A stretch of DNA of 64,000 bases from Microbulbifer elongatus. Its GTDB lineage: Bacteria > Pseudomonadota > Gammaproteobacteria > Pseudomonadales > Cellvibrionaceae. The number at the start of each line of letters is the position of its first letter. The stretch's first letter is position 1. The DNA is taken from assembly GCF_020524885.1 (NCBI RefSeq), contig NZ_JAIVKJ010000004.1, positions 62,001 through 126,000 on the forward strand, given 5' to 3'. Shown piece by piece: positions 24,299 through 33,135 of this stretch. Position numbers and translations under genes: made by a program. The notes under the pieces were generated by a model. The model was given only the letters and a program-made list of their open reading frames with translations, was not told the origin of the DNA and did not search any database.

Positions 24299-25150
24299 TT
24301 AAATCAAATCCCCGAAGTGCTCGCCCATTTTTACCGGTGTCTCCGCGGCCAGCTCTTCGAGCCAGTTCACCTTGTCAGCACCGAACAACAGCACCACGGT
24401 AGAGCCGAGCTTGAAGCGACCCATTTCGTCACCTTTTTTCAGTGCGATGGGTTTTTGCTCGTCGTAGCGGGTGGTGCGAATCTGGCGCTTGATGGGCGCA
24501 ACCTGTCCAGCCCAGACGGTTTCGATGGCGGCAACAATCATGGCGCCCACAAGAATCATTGCCATGGGACCGGCGGCGGTATCGAAGATACATACGAGGC
24601 GTTCGTTGCGGGCAAACAGGCGGGGAACATTCTCCGCGGTGGTGGTATTTACCGAGAAGAGTTCACCTGGGACATAGATCATACGCTGAAGCACGCCATC
24701 GAGCGGCATATGAACGCGGTGATAATCTTTTGGTGAGAGGTAGACAGTTGCAAATTTTCCGCCGGTAAATTGTGAGGCAACTTCGGGATCGCCACCTACC
24801 AGTTCGAGCAGGCTGTAGTCTTGGCCTTTAGCCTGAAAGATTCTGCCGTTGTGAATTTCACCCAACTGGCTGATGGCGCCGTCGGCACAGCCGGCAATGG
24901 TGCCTTCACCCTCGACGATGGGGCGGGCGCCTTCTTTGAGGGCGCGGGTGAAAAAGTCGTTAAAGCAGGTGTAGGCGGTGTAGTCCTCTTCGAGGGCTTC
25001 GCTCATATCAACCTGGTACTTTTCCACAAACCATTTGGTAAACGGGTTCTTAATACCGCCGATGCGGGTTTCGGCTAACCAGCCAGCCGCTCTGGAGAGC
25101 AAGTGTTGGGGGGTAATGTATTGCAGGAAGATAAACAATTTCGGGTGCAT
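24299..25150 (-). CDS. psd: Phosphatidylserine decarboxylase proenzyme
   Basis: 283 aa. It makes phosphatidylethanolamine at the inner membrane with a pyruvoyl cofactor. The self-cleavage site LGST (Ser250) is intact, as are the catalytic [11 protein letters not shown] histidines and the [12 protein letters not shown] segment. Length is that of the proteobacterial proenzyme. No good Shine-Dalgarno precedes the ATG. It is flanked on both sides by structured repeats B and C. Confidence 0.96.
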   Translation of the reverse strand: MHPKLFIFLQYITPQHLLSRAAGWLAETRIGGIKNPFTKWFVEKYQVDMSEALEEDYTAYTCFNDFFTRALKEGARPIVEGEGTIAGCADGAISQLGEIHNGRIFQAKGQDYSLLELVGGDPEVASQFTGGKFATVYLSPKDYHRVHMPLDGVLQRMIYVPGELFSVNTTTAENVPRLFARNERLVCIFDTAAGPMAMILVGAMIVAAIETVWAGQVAPIKRQIRTTRYDEQKPIALKKGDEMGRFKLGSTVVLLFGADKVNWLEELAAETPVKMGEHFGDLI

Positions 25151-25215
25151 GAAGGTTTGTTGGTCCCGTTGGTTTGTGTCTGGTGCCGTGCTCTATTCGA
25201 GCTCGGTTTAAGTAG

Positions 25216-25332
25216 TATGGCGGTCAGGCACCGGGTACGGGTTTTCAGGACCGCTGTGAATACGTCCCTGTACGCTGCGTCGGCGGCGTCCATGCCGCCG
25301 ACGCTCCTGAAAACCCGTACCCGGCACCTGCC
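25216..25332 (+). repeat. Structured palindromic intergenic repeat, copy C
   Basis: The outer arms end CCGGGTACGGGTTTTCAGGA (25231-25250) and TCCTGAAAACCCGTACCCGG (25305-25324), perfect over 20 bp, with partial pairing beyond. The inner hairpin GCGTCGGCGGC-gtccat-GCCGCCGACGC (25277-25304) is perfect over 11 bp. The small hairpin here is TACG-tccc-TGTA instead of CCCA-tcca-TGGG, so this stem also covaries. It lies between rhdA and psd. Confidence 0.9.
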
Positions 25333-25383
25333 CTTCGATTCGAACTTCCTTGCTTCGTTAGCGAAAACGAGCATGGCTATCCG

Positions 25384-26190
25384 TTAGTTCTCTATTGGTG
25401 TGTCTGCCAGGTTGCCCCACTCACTCCACGACCCCGGGTAAGCCTTGATCGGTAAGCCAAGAGATTTTCCCACCAACCAGGTAAATGCTGAGCGATGGTG
25501 GCTCTGGCAGTGGGTCGCAATTTCTTTTTCGCCATTAATCCCAAGCGCTGCGAGAAACTCTTTCGCATCAGAGCGAATGCGCAAGTCCCGCTGCGGATCC
25601 ATCAGTTGCGTCCATTCGCAGTTTATCGCACCGGGAATATGTCCGCCGCGCATGGCAACAATACGTTCACCGGTATATTCCGCCGGCGAGCGTGCATCCC
25701 AGATTTGCAGATCGTTTTGATCAAGGCGCTGCTGAATTTGTTCCGCGTCTATCATCGGCGCGTTGTCAGAGACATTGATGTCGATGTCACTGGGGGTGAC
25801 GGCGACGTCTTCGGTGGACAGGGGCAGGCCCGCGTTTTTCCAGGCGACCATACCGCCGTTCAGATAGCTGTATTTCTTGTGGCCGATGACTTCGAGCGTC
25901 CACAGCAGGCGTCCGGCCCAGCCGCCGCCTTCGTCGTCGCAGGCGACGATGTGGGTGTCGGGGGTGAGGCCGATGGCGCGCATGACTTCGGTAAGACGCT
26001 CAATCGACGGGAGCTTGCCGGGTGCGGGTGGGGTGCCGGCCATGAGTGCCTGGAAGGGAAGGCCAAGGGCGCCGGGAATATGGCCCGCGTGATAGTTGGC
26101 GGGAGCGCTCAGGTCGATTACACGAATCTCCTCGTGCTCGAGCAGCGGGGCCAGCTGCTCCGGTTCCAGGATCAGGGGTACTTCACTCAC
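25384..26190 (-). CDS. rhdA: Two-domain rhodanese (thiosulfate sulfurtransferase)
   Basis: 268 aa from a GTG at 26190 preceded by GAGGAAA. It transfers sulfane sulfur via a cysteine persulfide. There are two rhodanese domains: an inactive N-terminal one (YHAGHIPGALGL) and a C-terminal one with catalytic Cys228 in THCQSHHRS. DEGGGWAGR and GGHIPGAINCEWT closely resemble Pseudomonas/Azotobacter RhdA. An upstream ATG at 26259, overlapping the rsgA stop, would add 23 very polar residues. That makes an rsgA-rhdA operon likely under either start. Confidence 0.92.
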   Translation of the reverse strand: MSEVPLILEPEQLAPLLEHEEIRVIDLSAPANYHAGHIPGALGLPFQALMAGTPPAPGKLPSIERLTEVMRAIGLTPDTHIVACDDEGGGWAGRLLWTLEVIGHKKYSYLNGGMVAWKNAGLPLSTEDVAVTPSDIDINVSDNAPMIDAEQIQQRLDQNDLQIWDARSPAEYTGERIVAMRGGHIPGAINCEWTQLMDPQRDLRIRSDAKEFLAALGINGEKEIATHCQSHHRSAFTWLVGKSLGLPIKAYPGSWSEWGNLADTPIEN

Positions 26191-26251
26191 TTGGTTTTCC
26201 TCGTGGGATTCCTTATTGGTTTGGTCTTGCGCTCTGGCCTTGTGTTGGGGC

Positions 26252-27283
26252 TCACTCATTTTCCAGGCTGTTGCGCAGGTGCAGGAAGCTATCCATGCGT
26301 CGCTGGCTGATATCGCCGCGCTCCAGTGCTTCCTGAATTGCACAGCCGGGTTCGCTCTGGTGGCGGCAGTCACGGAAGCGGCAGTAGCCGATAAAGGGGC
26401 GGAATTCTACGTAGCCTTCCAGCAACGCCTTTTCGCTCATGTGCCAGATGCCAAACTCGCGGATGCCCGGGGAGTCTATCAGATCACCGCCGCTGGGCAG
26501 ATGAAACAGTTCCGCGGCGGTGGTGGTGTGGGTGCCTTTGCCGGTAGCTTCAGAAAGTGCGCCGGTGCGTGCGTCGGCACTGGGGAGTAACCCGTTGATC
26601 AGGGACGACTTGCCTACACCGGACTGGCCGACAAACACGCTGGTACCTTCGGCGAGGGTTTTCAGTAGTCCGTCCAAACCTTCGCCGGTCTTTGTGGATA
26701 ACTTCAGTACCTCGTAGCCCAGCTCTGGGTAGGGCGCGAGCAATTCTTCGAGGCTGTCGCGATTGTCGTCGTTAATCAGGTCTATCTTGTTCAGCAGTAA
26801 TAGCGGCTGAATCCCCGTGGTTTCTGCGGCCACAAGGTAGCGGTCGATGGCGTTGGCGAAGGGCTCGGGGTAGGGGGCGATGACGATCAGGATTCGGTCG
26901 ATATTAGCGGCGACGGTCTTCATATCCCCATAGCGGTCCGGGCGCTGAAGCTCCGAGTGGCGTGGCAGGCGCGCGCCCACGACGCCGAGTCCACCAGTGG
27001 CATCACCGGTGGCGGGGTTCCAGGCGACTTTATCGCCAGTGACCAGGGTGTCGATATTGGCACGGATATGGCAGCGCTGTCGTAGTTCGCTGTCCGTGTC
27101 GCTTTCCACCAGCACCTGGCTGCCGTAGTTGGCGATCACCAGGCCGGTCTGCTCTTGCCCCAAGTCGCCCTCTTCCTCGGCGTGCTCGAAACTCTCGTCA
27201 CGCTTGCGCGCGCGGGCCTCCCGTTCCTGCTGGATTTTGGCGATGCGCCACTGCTGGCGGCGATTGAGTTTGCGTTTACTCAT
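26252..27283 (-). CDS. rsgA: Ribosome small-subunit-dependent GTPase
   Basis: 343 aa, a circularly permuted GTPase that checks 30S subunit maturation. A basic N-terminus (MSKRKLNRRQQWRI) and an OB domain precede the G motifs in the order G4 (LLNKIDL), G1 (GQSGVGKSSLINGLL), G3 (DSPGIREF). The C-terminal zinc knuckle is CRFRDCRHQSEPGC. It is divergent from orn, the common pairing in Gammaproteobacteria. Confidence 0.97.
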   Translation of the reverse strand: MSKRKLNRRQQWRIAKIQQEREARARKRDESFEHAEEEGDLGQEQTGLVIANYGSQVLVESDTDSELRQRCHIRANIDTLVTGDKVAWNPATGDATGGLGVVGARLPRHSELQRPDRYGDMKTVAANIDRILIVIAPYPEPFANAIDRYLVAAETTGIQPLLLLNKIDLINDDNRDSLEELLAPYPELGYEVLKLSTKTGEGLDGLLKTLAEGTSVFVGQSGVGKSSLINGLLPSADARTGALSEATGKGTHTTTAAELFHLPSGGDLIDSPGIREFGIWHMSEKALLEGYVEFRPFIGYCRFRDCRHQSEPGCAIQEALERGDISQRRMDSFLHLRNSLENE

Positions 27284-27398
27284 GAGGGCTCGGTTTGCGG
27301 AAAGCGCCGGATTATAACTTGCATCGATGGGTGGTTGCGGTACCTTGCCCGCTATCCTCGTTTTTACTGCGCCGTCAGAGGCTGTTAAGGAGACTATT

Positions 27399-27941
27399 GT
27401 GGATCAGAATAATCTGATCTGGATCGATCTGGAAATGACCGGCCTGGATCCCGAGAAAGAGCGCATCATTGAAATTGCCACGGTGGTGACGGATTCGCGG
27501 CTGAATGTGCTGGCGGAAGGGCCGGTAATGGCGATCCACCAGAGCGATGCGCTGTTGAACGCGATGGATGACTGGAACACGGAGCAGCACGGGGGGTCCG
27601 GGCTGGTGGCGCGGGTAAAGGAGTCACAGATCAGTGAGCACCAGGCCGAGCGGGAGACTATCGAGTTTCTGCAGCAGTGGGTGCCCGAGGGCGCCTCGCC
27701 CATGTGCGGCAACTCCATCGGCCAGGACCGCCGTTTCCTGGTCAAATACATGCCGCTACTGGAGCGCTACTTCCACTACCGCAATCTCGATGTCAGCTCG
27801 GTCAAGGAGCTGGCACGACGCTGGCGCCCGGATGTGCTGGATGGAGTCAAGAAAACCTCCTCGCATCTCGCGCTGGACGATATACACGACTCCATCAACG
27901 AGCTAAAGCACTACCGGGAACACTTCTTCCGCATGAGCTGA
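27399..27941 (+). CDS. orn: Oligoribonuclease
   Basis: 180 aa, a 3'-5' exonuclease that degrades nanoRNA and pGpG. The GTG start at 27399 has the ribosome site AAGGAGA and gives the family start ([14 protein letters not shown]). DEDDh residues are present: DLE, the [13 protein letters not shown] segment and [13 protein letters not shown]. An in-frame ATG at 27327 would add 24 unlikely residues. Divergent from rsgA. Confidence 0.96.
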   Translation: MDQNNLIWIDLEMTGLDPEKERIIEIATVVTDSRLNVLAEGPVMAIHQSDALLNAMDDWNTEQHGGSGLVARVKESQISEHQAERETIEFLQQWVPEGASPMCGNSIGQDRRFLVKYMPLLERYFHYRNLDVSSVKELARRWRPDVLDGVKKTSSHLALDDIHDSINELKHYREHFFRMS

Positions 27942-27945
27942 CCGG

Positions 27946-29178
27946 TTAGCGGTCGAGTCTGGCTGCAGCGGGTACCGCGGCCAGGCAAATTGCCAGCACC
28001 GCGGTCGCGAGAATGATCAGCTGTGTATAACTGCCGCCGCCGGTAATGAAGTACCCAGCCACCAAGGGGCCGCAAGCGAGTCCCAGCTTGGAGGCAAACC
28101 CGCCGAACGCCCCCATCTGCCCGGCGCTGTCAAAGCGCGATGCCATGGTCAGAAAGTAGGGTACGCAGAGCGCCCAGGTCATGCCCGTCACCACATTGGC
28201 GATTATGAACACCGGGCGAATATCGCTGAATGCGAACATCAGCAGCCCGACAAGGGTGATCAGCAGTGCAATGGCCAATGGTTTGGCGAGCGGGAATTTT
28301 TGCCCGGTCACCGCCGCCAGCGCTGCCCCGCCGATGGCAATCAGGTTTGCCCAGAACAGCGTCTGGCTGATAAAGCCCAGCGGCAGATCGAAAGACCTCC
28401 CGAGATCAAAAATAAACGCGAACAGGGCCATATTGGCGAACTGGAAGCAGAACAGGGCCAGCAGCGTCACAGCGATGGGCAGCATGGGAAGCGGTACCCG
28501 GTTCTCTGCTTGAACACGCACTTCCTCTGCCGTGGGTAGGGGGTAGTCGGCGATCAACGGCAGCATCAATAGGGTAATGGTGCTGAAGGTGATCAGTGCG
28601 TAAAACGGTACATAGGTGCCGTGTTCAGCCACCAGTGCAGGCAAAAAACCCACGCCGATAGCGCCACCGGTGTATTGCACGAGCAGTACCATGCTGTAAC
28701 TGCGTCCGGCGATACCACTGCGGGCAATTACCGCGAACCCAAGCCCCACCAGCGCGCCGCCGAGTATTCCATGGACCAACCGCAGGGGAATCAACAGGTC
28801 CAGATTCGCCAGTTGAATGGTCAGCACATCCATACCGATCGAGCAGCACAGTAGAACGGCGGCGGCGCGCTTCCAGCGTGGAATATGCCGGATCAGCCAG
28901 GAAACCGTAAACGCCCCGATCACTGCACCAATGGTGTTGGCAAAGGTTATCTCTCCCGCCTGCTCGGCGCTGAGCCCGGCACCGGCCATCAGCGCGTCCA
29001 CAATCACCGGAAAAATATTCACATAGTAGAGGCCGGCGGAAGAAAGGAAGGCGAGGAAGATGCTCGCGATCCAGCCATCGCTGACCAATAGGCCGTTGCT
29101 GGCGCCCTGTGGAAGGCTGCTTCCGGAATAGCCTGAATCAGGGGCGTCTGTTGCTGCGGCTCGGGCTGGGTTTTCCAT
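27946..29178 (-). CDS. Major facilitator superfamily transporter
   Basis: 410 aa with about twelve membrane helices and a polar N-terminal tail of some 35 residues. It contains no substrate signature I recognise. It converges on orn with only 4 nt between stop codons, so the two transcripts must overlap. It is divergent from the nitrilase-family hydrolase at 29520, which makes an amide or nitrile-derived acid a possible cargo, but that is only inference from position. Confidence 0.85.
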   Translation of the reverse strand: MENPARAAATDAPDSGYSGSSLPQGASNGLLVSDGWIASIFLAFLSSAGLYYVNIFPVIVDALMAGAGLSAEQAGEITFANTIGAVIGAFTVSWLIRHIPRWKRAAAVLLCCSIGMDVLTIQLANLDLLIPLRLVHGILGGALVGLGFAVIARSGIAGRSYSMVLLVQYTGGAIGVGFLPALVAEHGTYVPFYALITFSTITLLMLPLIADYPLPTAEEVRVQAENRVPLPMLPIAVTLLALFCFQFANMALFAFIFDLGRSFDLPLGFISQTLFWANLIAIGGAALAAVTGQKFPLAKPLAIALLITLVGLLMFAFSDIRPVFIIANVVTGMTWALCVPYFLTMASRFDSAGQMGAFGGFASKLGLACGPLVAGYFITGGGSYTQLIILATAVLAICLAAVPAAARLDR

Positions 29179-29519
29179 GGAGGCTCCGGAGATTACGGCG
29201 ATTTGATACTGGTCTTGTTCTTGAAAGAACCGATGCCCAGTGGAATCTGGTGCAGCCGGTTGCCTTGCCGGACCAAAGCTAACTTATTACAGCCTGCGCG
29301 ATAGTGCCAGATGGGTACTGTCGGTGGGTCCACTTGCCGTCTGTCGGGCGCTCAAAGCCCGTTGGACTCATGCGCTTTCCTCATCTGGCCCTATAGCCGG
29401 ATCTTGCTTTGGGCCAGTATTGATCCAGCCAACCCTGATCTGGTCAGTTTTATTCCAGACAATAACGGGCAACCCGGACAAGAACGAAAAATCAAAATTC
29501 AGAGCCAGGAACCGGTGTG
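29179..29519. promoter_or_regulatory. Divergent intergenic region with a 14-bp palindrome
   Basis: This 341-nt gap separates divergent MFS and hydrolase genes. The only clear signal is the perfect palindrome GTTCTTGAAAGAAC (29217-29230), 39 nt before the MFS start, a possible operator. No gene is supported here. Confidence 0.35.
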
Positions 29520-30374
29520 ATGAGTAGCAACCGCAGGTCTTTCGGAATCGCAGCGCTGCAATTGAAACTTGAGGAGACTGACAACCTCGAGTTACTGCTG
29601 CATAAGATCCAGCGCACCAAATTGCGCTATCCCTGGGTAAAGATGATCGTACTGAGCGAGCTGGCACTGCGTGGTGTGGGCGCCCAGCATGCAAGGGAGT
29701 TGCCTTCTGCAGAGGAAGAAGCCTTCTGTCGCACCGCGCGGGAGCTGGGTATCTGGCTGATCCCTGGTTCCATGTATGAAAAGTGTGGCAGTGCCGTATT
29801 CAACACCACACCGGTAATCAACCCCGCTGGGGAAGTGATTACTCGCTACCGCAAGATCTATCCTTTCCTGCCCTACGAAAAGGGCGTTACCGCCGGTGAC
29901 CAGTTCGTGGTGTTCGATGTGCCCGAGGTGGGTCGCTTCGGCGTATCCATCTGCTACGACATGTGGTTCCCCGAAACTACGCGCGCTCTCGCCTGGATGG
30001 GGGCAGAGGTCATTATCCACCCCACCAAGACCGACACCATTGATCGCATCGATGAGCTTTCGATGGTGCGCTCCAGTGCGGTAATGAACCAGTGTTACAT
30101 CGTTGATGTGAACAGTGCCGGTGCACAGGGCAACGGCCGTTCAATCGTGGTTGGGCCCGAAGGGGAGACCCTGCATGAGGCATCGGTAGAGGAGGAAATA
30201 ATCGCTCTCTATCTAGATGTAGAAAAAGTTGTTGATGTACGCGAGCGCGGTATGAAGGGTCTCGGCCAGACTCTAAAGAGTTTCCGCGATGGCAAGGTGC
30301 GCTATCCGCAATATGAGGCCGGCGCCGTATCGCCCGCACTGGAGCAGCTCGGCGAGCTGAAAATCCCGGAGTAA
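29520..30374 (+). CDS. Carbon-nitrogen hydrolase (nitrilase superfamily)
   Basis: 284 aa. The Glu-Lys-Cys triad is visible: Glu in IVLSELALRG, Lys in TRYRKIYPFLPYEKGV, Cys in SICYDMWFPETTRAL. Members hydrolyse amides, nitriles or N-carbamoyl compounds. The substrate is not evident. ATG 29520 is used; a GTG one codon upstream gives nearly the same protein. The TonB receptor begins 193 nt later on the same strand, but there is no evidence they share a transcript. Confidence 0.85.
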   Translation: MSSNRRSFGIAALQLKLEETDNLELLLHKIQRTKLRYPWVKMIVLSELALRGVGAQHARELPSAEEEAFCRTARELGIWLIPGSMYEKCGSAVFNTTPVINPAGEVITRYRKIYPFLPYEKGVTAGDQFVVFDVPEVGRFGVSICYDMWFPETTRALAWMGAEVIIHPTKTDTIDRIDELSMVRSSAVMNQCYIVDVNSAGAQGNGRSIVVGPEGETLHEASVEEEIIALYLDVEKVVDVRERGMKGLGQTLKSFRDGKVRYPQYEAGAVSPALEQLGELKIPE

Positions 30375-30567
30375 CGGCGGTTCGGAAAGAATTCATTTTT
30401 CGCAGGATGATTTTTTAAAAACTCACAACTGGATCAGTCGTTGTAGACTAACTGGCACTAGGTATGGACCAGGGTCCGGATATACAAACGAATCAAAACA
30501 AAAGCCGGCGCAGTTTGGCCAGCAGAGATAACTCACGATAAGAGATCCAAACCTAGCAGAGGGCATC

Positions 30568-33045
30568 ATGAAACAACCAATCAAGCAGGGGTTTAGCAAA
30601 TCTACACTGGCCAGTGCCGTTGCGGCGGTATCCGCAGGGTCACTGTTCGCCATCCCACAAGCCACGATTGCGCAAGAGTCACTGATTGAAGAGGTAATAG
30701 TGACCGCGACTGCAAGAGCGCAAAACGTCCAGGATATCCCTTACAACATTTCTGCCGTCAATGGTGAAGACATCGCTGAGCAGAATATTGTTGACGCGAC
30801 AGAGCTGTTGCGCAGTGTATCTGGCGTGGCGGTACTTGATCGGGGGTACCGCAATTCCGGTATGGCAAATAATATGATTATCCGCGGCCTGAACGTGGAT
30901 AACGGCGCAAATGGTGATGTCGGCCTATCTGCGGTTTCTCCTGTTTCTACCTATGTCGATTCCACGCCGATATTTGCGAACTTCATTTTGAAGGATGTCG
31001 AACGTGTGGAAGTGCTGCGTGGACCACAGGGAACCCTGTATGGATCGGGTGCCATGGGCGGTACCGTGCGCTATATCATGAACAAGCCGAACCTCGAAGA
31101 GACCTTGGTGAAGGCGTCCACCAGTCTCAGTCAGACCGATGGGTCGAGCGGTACCAACTACAGCGCCGACGTGACTTTGAACCTGCCACTGGGTGAAAAG
31201 GCTGCATTCCGTTTCTCGGGCGGCACTATAGATAATGCCGGTGTGATCGACTACGTGAACCTCTATGAACTGGCTGATGGCAAGCCAGTTGTCATGGCCG
31301 ATGATGGTTCCTGCCAAAGTGTAAACAGCTCTTCCCTGAGTGCTGATGAGCTCGCGTTCAATGGTTCTTGCTATACGTCAGAAAAAGATGCCGATACGGT
31401 AGAAATCATGCATGCGCGTGCGGCATTGCGTGTGGATATGACTGATAAAGTCAGCGCTACCGCTACTTATCAAATGCAGAGTGACGAAATCGGTGCGCGT
31501 CGCGCTGTGACGCTCGGTGGAAACCTGCTGGGAGACACTTTTGGTGACTACGATAACGGATCCACCATGCTGGAGCCGTCCGAGCGCGAAGTTGACCTGT
31601 TCAGCCTCGAAGTCGAGGCGGACCTGGGCTTTGCCACACTGACTTCCACTACCTCTCAGTACGAGCACACCGGTAACGGCTGGCGCGACAATACCAGCCT
31701 GTGGGTAACCGATCGTAATGCCTTTACTAATGACTGGTTTAATGCATGGTATACCGGAAACCCACGTCCGGTAGCCCATGTAGATGCGGGCTATAGCGAA
31801 AAGGCACTGGTACAGGAATTCCGTCTGGTTTCCAATACCGACGGCAATATTGACTGGGTTGCAGGCGCCTATTACATGGACCAGGAGCGAGAGACTTACA
31901 ATCTGAGCTACTTGCTTGGCCTGGACGAGTACGGACAGGCGTGTGTGGAAGTGGGTGCGGCTTGTGCTGCTGATGGAGATTGGTGGGTCGGGCTGCCACT
32001 GCAGGAGACCGACTTCGATTACGTCCGCGAGGAAACCTTTGAGGACGTGGCGATATACGGCGAAGTTACGTATCACCTTACCGATAACTTCCACCTGACC
32101 GGCGGAATGCGTTGGTTCAGTAACACCCTGACTAATAGCACCGCACTGGGTTACCCGCTTATTGAGGGCGACAGTGTGGCCTTCGAGGAATATCCAAATC
32201 AGGAAGAGGACGATGTCCAGTTCAAACTGAATGCTTCCTGGGACCTCAATGAAGGCCTAATGGTATACGCGACTTACTCGGAGGGTTTCCGTCGCGGCGG
32301 TTCCAATGCTGTCCCATGTGATGGATTTTTCGCCGAGCCTAATTGTGAGGCCGCCAATACCTTCGGGAAAGACACCGCCCAAAACTATGAGGTTGGCCTG
32401 AAGGGTGAAACCGATCGGGCGCGTTACTCTGCGAACGTTTTCTACGTAGATTGGCAGGAGCCGCAGCTTAATACAGCTACAGCTTGGTATGCTTTCTTTA
32501 TGGCACAAAACGGGGACTCTGCTGCGACCAGTGGCTTGGAGCTGGAAGCGGAATTTGCGCTTTCGGAAAATTTGAGCCTGCAGACCGGTTACACCTATAC
32601 CAAAGCGGAGCTGACCGCAGATCTACTGCAGGTGCAGACCGGCAGCCTGATTGCGGAAGATGGCCACCAGCTGCCTGGCATCCCCGAAAATGTTGCCACG
32701 GTAGCGCTCTCCCACCGCTACTTCGTGACAGAGGGTATCGAGTTGGCGAGTCGTATCGGTGGTTACTACCAGTCCAAGACGATCAACTCGGTACAGGATA
32801 CCAGTATCCAGGATGAGCACGACGCTTTCAGTCTCTGGAATGCTTCGGCATCGCTCCTTACCGATACCTGGGTGTTGTCGCTGTATGCAAAAAACCTGTT
32901 CAACAACGAAGGTGTAACCGGTAGCTACCCGAGTGCCTACATGAGCACTGACACCGGAGTATTTGAAAACTACTACGGCAACAACCAGCGTCAGTACATC
33001 ACAACGCCGAGAACCCTTGGCCTTAGCGCAAGCTATACCTTCTAA
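30568..33045 (+). CDS. TonB-dependent outer-membrane receptor
   Basis: 825 aa with a signal peptide cut near AIAQES. A TonB-box-like segment (LIEEVIVTATAR) and a plug domain (VLRGPQGTLYGSGAMGGTVRYI) lead into a 22-strand barrel ending in the outer-membrane signature LGLSASYTF. It imports a bulky or scarce nutrient with TonB energy. The plug resembles siderophore/oligosaccharide receptors of marine bacteria, but the ligand cannot be deduced. A terminator follows. The TPR-sulfotransferase downstream is a recurrent neighbour of such receptors in my recollection. Confidence 0.93.
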   Translation: MKQPIKQGFSKSTLASAVAAVSAGSLFAIPQATIAQESLIEEVIVTATARAQNVQDIPYNISAVNGEDIAEQNIVDATELLRSVSGVAVLDRGYRNSGMANNMIIRGLNVDNGANGDVGLSAVSPVSTYVDSTPIFANFILKDVERVEVLRGPQGTLYGSGAMGGTVRYIMNKPNLEETLVKASTSLSQTDGSSGTNYSADVTLNLPLGEKAAFRFSGGTIDNAGVIDYVNLYELADGKPVVMADDGSCQSVNSSSLSADELAFNGSCYTSEKDADTVEIMHARAALRVDMTDKVSATATYQMQSDEIGARRAVTLGGNLLGDTFGDYDNGSTMLEPSEREVDLFSLEVEADLGFATLTSTTSQYEHTGNGWRDNTSLWVTDRNAFTNDWFNAWYTGNPRPVAHVDAGYSEKALVQEFRLVSNTDGNIDWVAGAYYMDQERETYNLSYLLGLDEYGQACVEVGAACAADGDWWVGLPLQETDFDYVREETFEDVAIYGEVTYHLTDNFHLTGGMRWFSNTLTNSTALGYPLIEGDSVAFEEYPNQEEDDVQFKLNASWDLNEGLMVYATYSEGFRRGGSNAVPCDGFFAEPNCEAANTFGKDTAQNYEVGLKGETDRARYSANVFYVDWQEPQLNTATAWYAFFMAQNGDSAATSGLELEAEFALSENLSLQTGYTYTKAELTADLLQVQTGSLIAEDGHQLPGIPENVATVALSHRYFVTEGIELASRIGGYYQSKTINSVQDTSIQDEHDAFSLWNASASLLTDTWVLSLYAKNLFNNEGVTGSYPSAYMSTDTGVFENYYGNNQRQYITTPRTLGLSASYTF

Positions 33046-33069
33046 TCATTATCGCATTGTTGCTTCAAC

Positions 33070-33095
33070 GGCCGGGCAATCCCCGGCCTTTTTTA
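33070..33095 (+). terminator. Intrinsic terminator after the TonB receptor
   Basis: GGCCGGG-caatc-CCCGGCC is followed by TTTTTTATTT, 24 nt after the receptor stop. Confidence 0.9.
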
Positions 33096-33135
33096 TTTGT
33101 GCAACTGGATAGTTTCGATTGGGTACTGGTACAGT

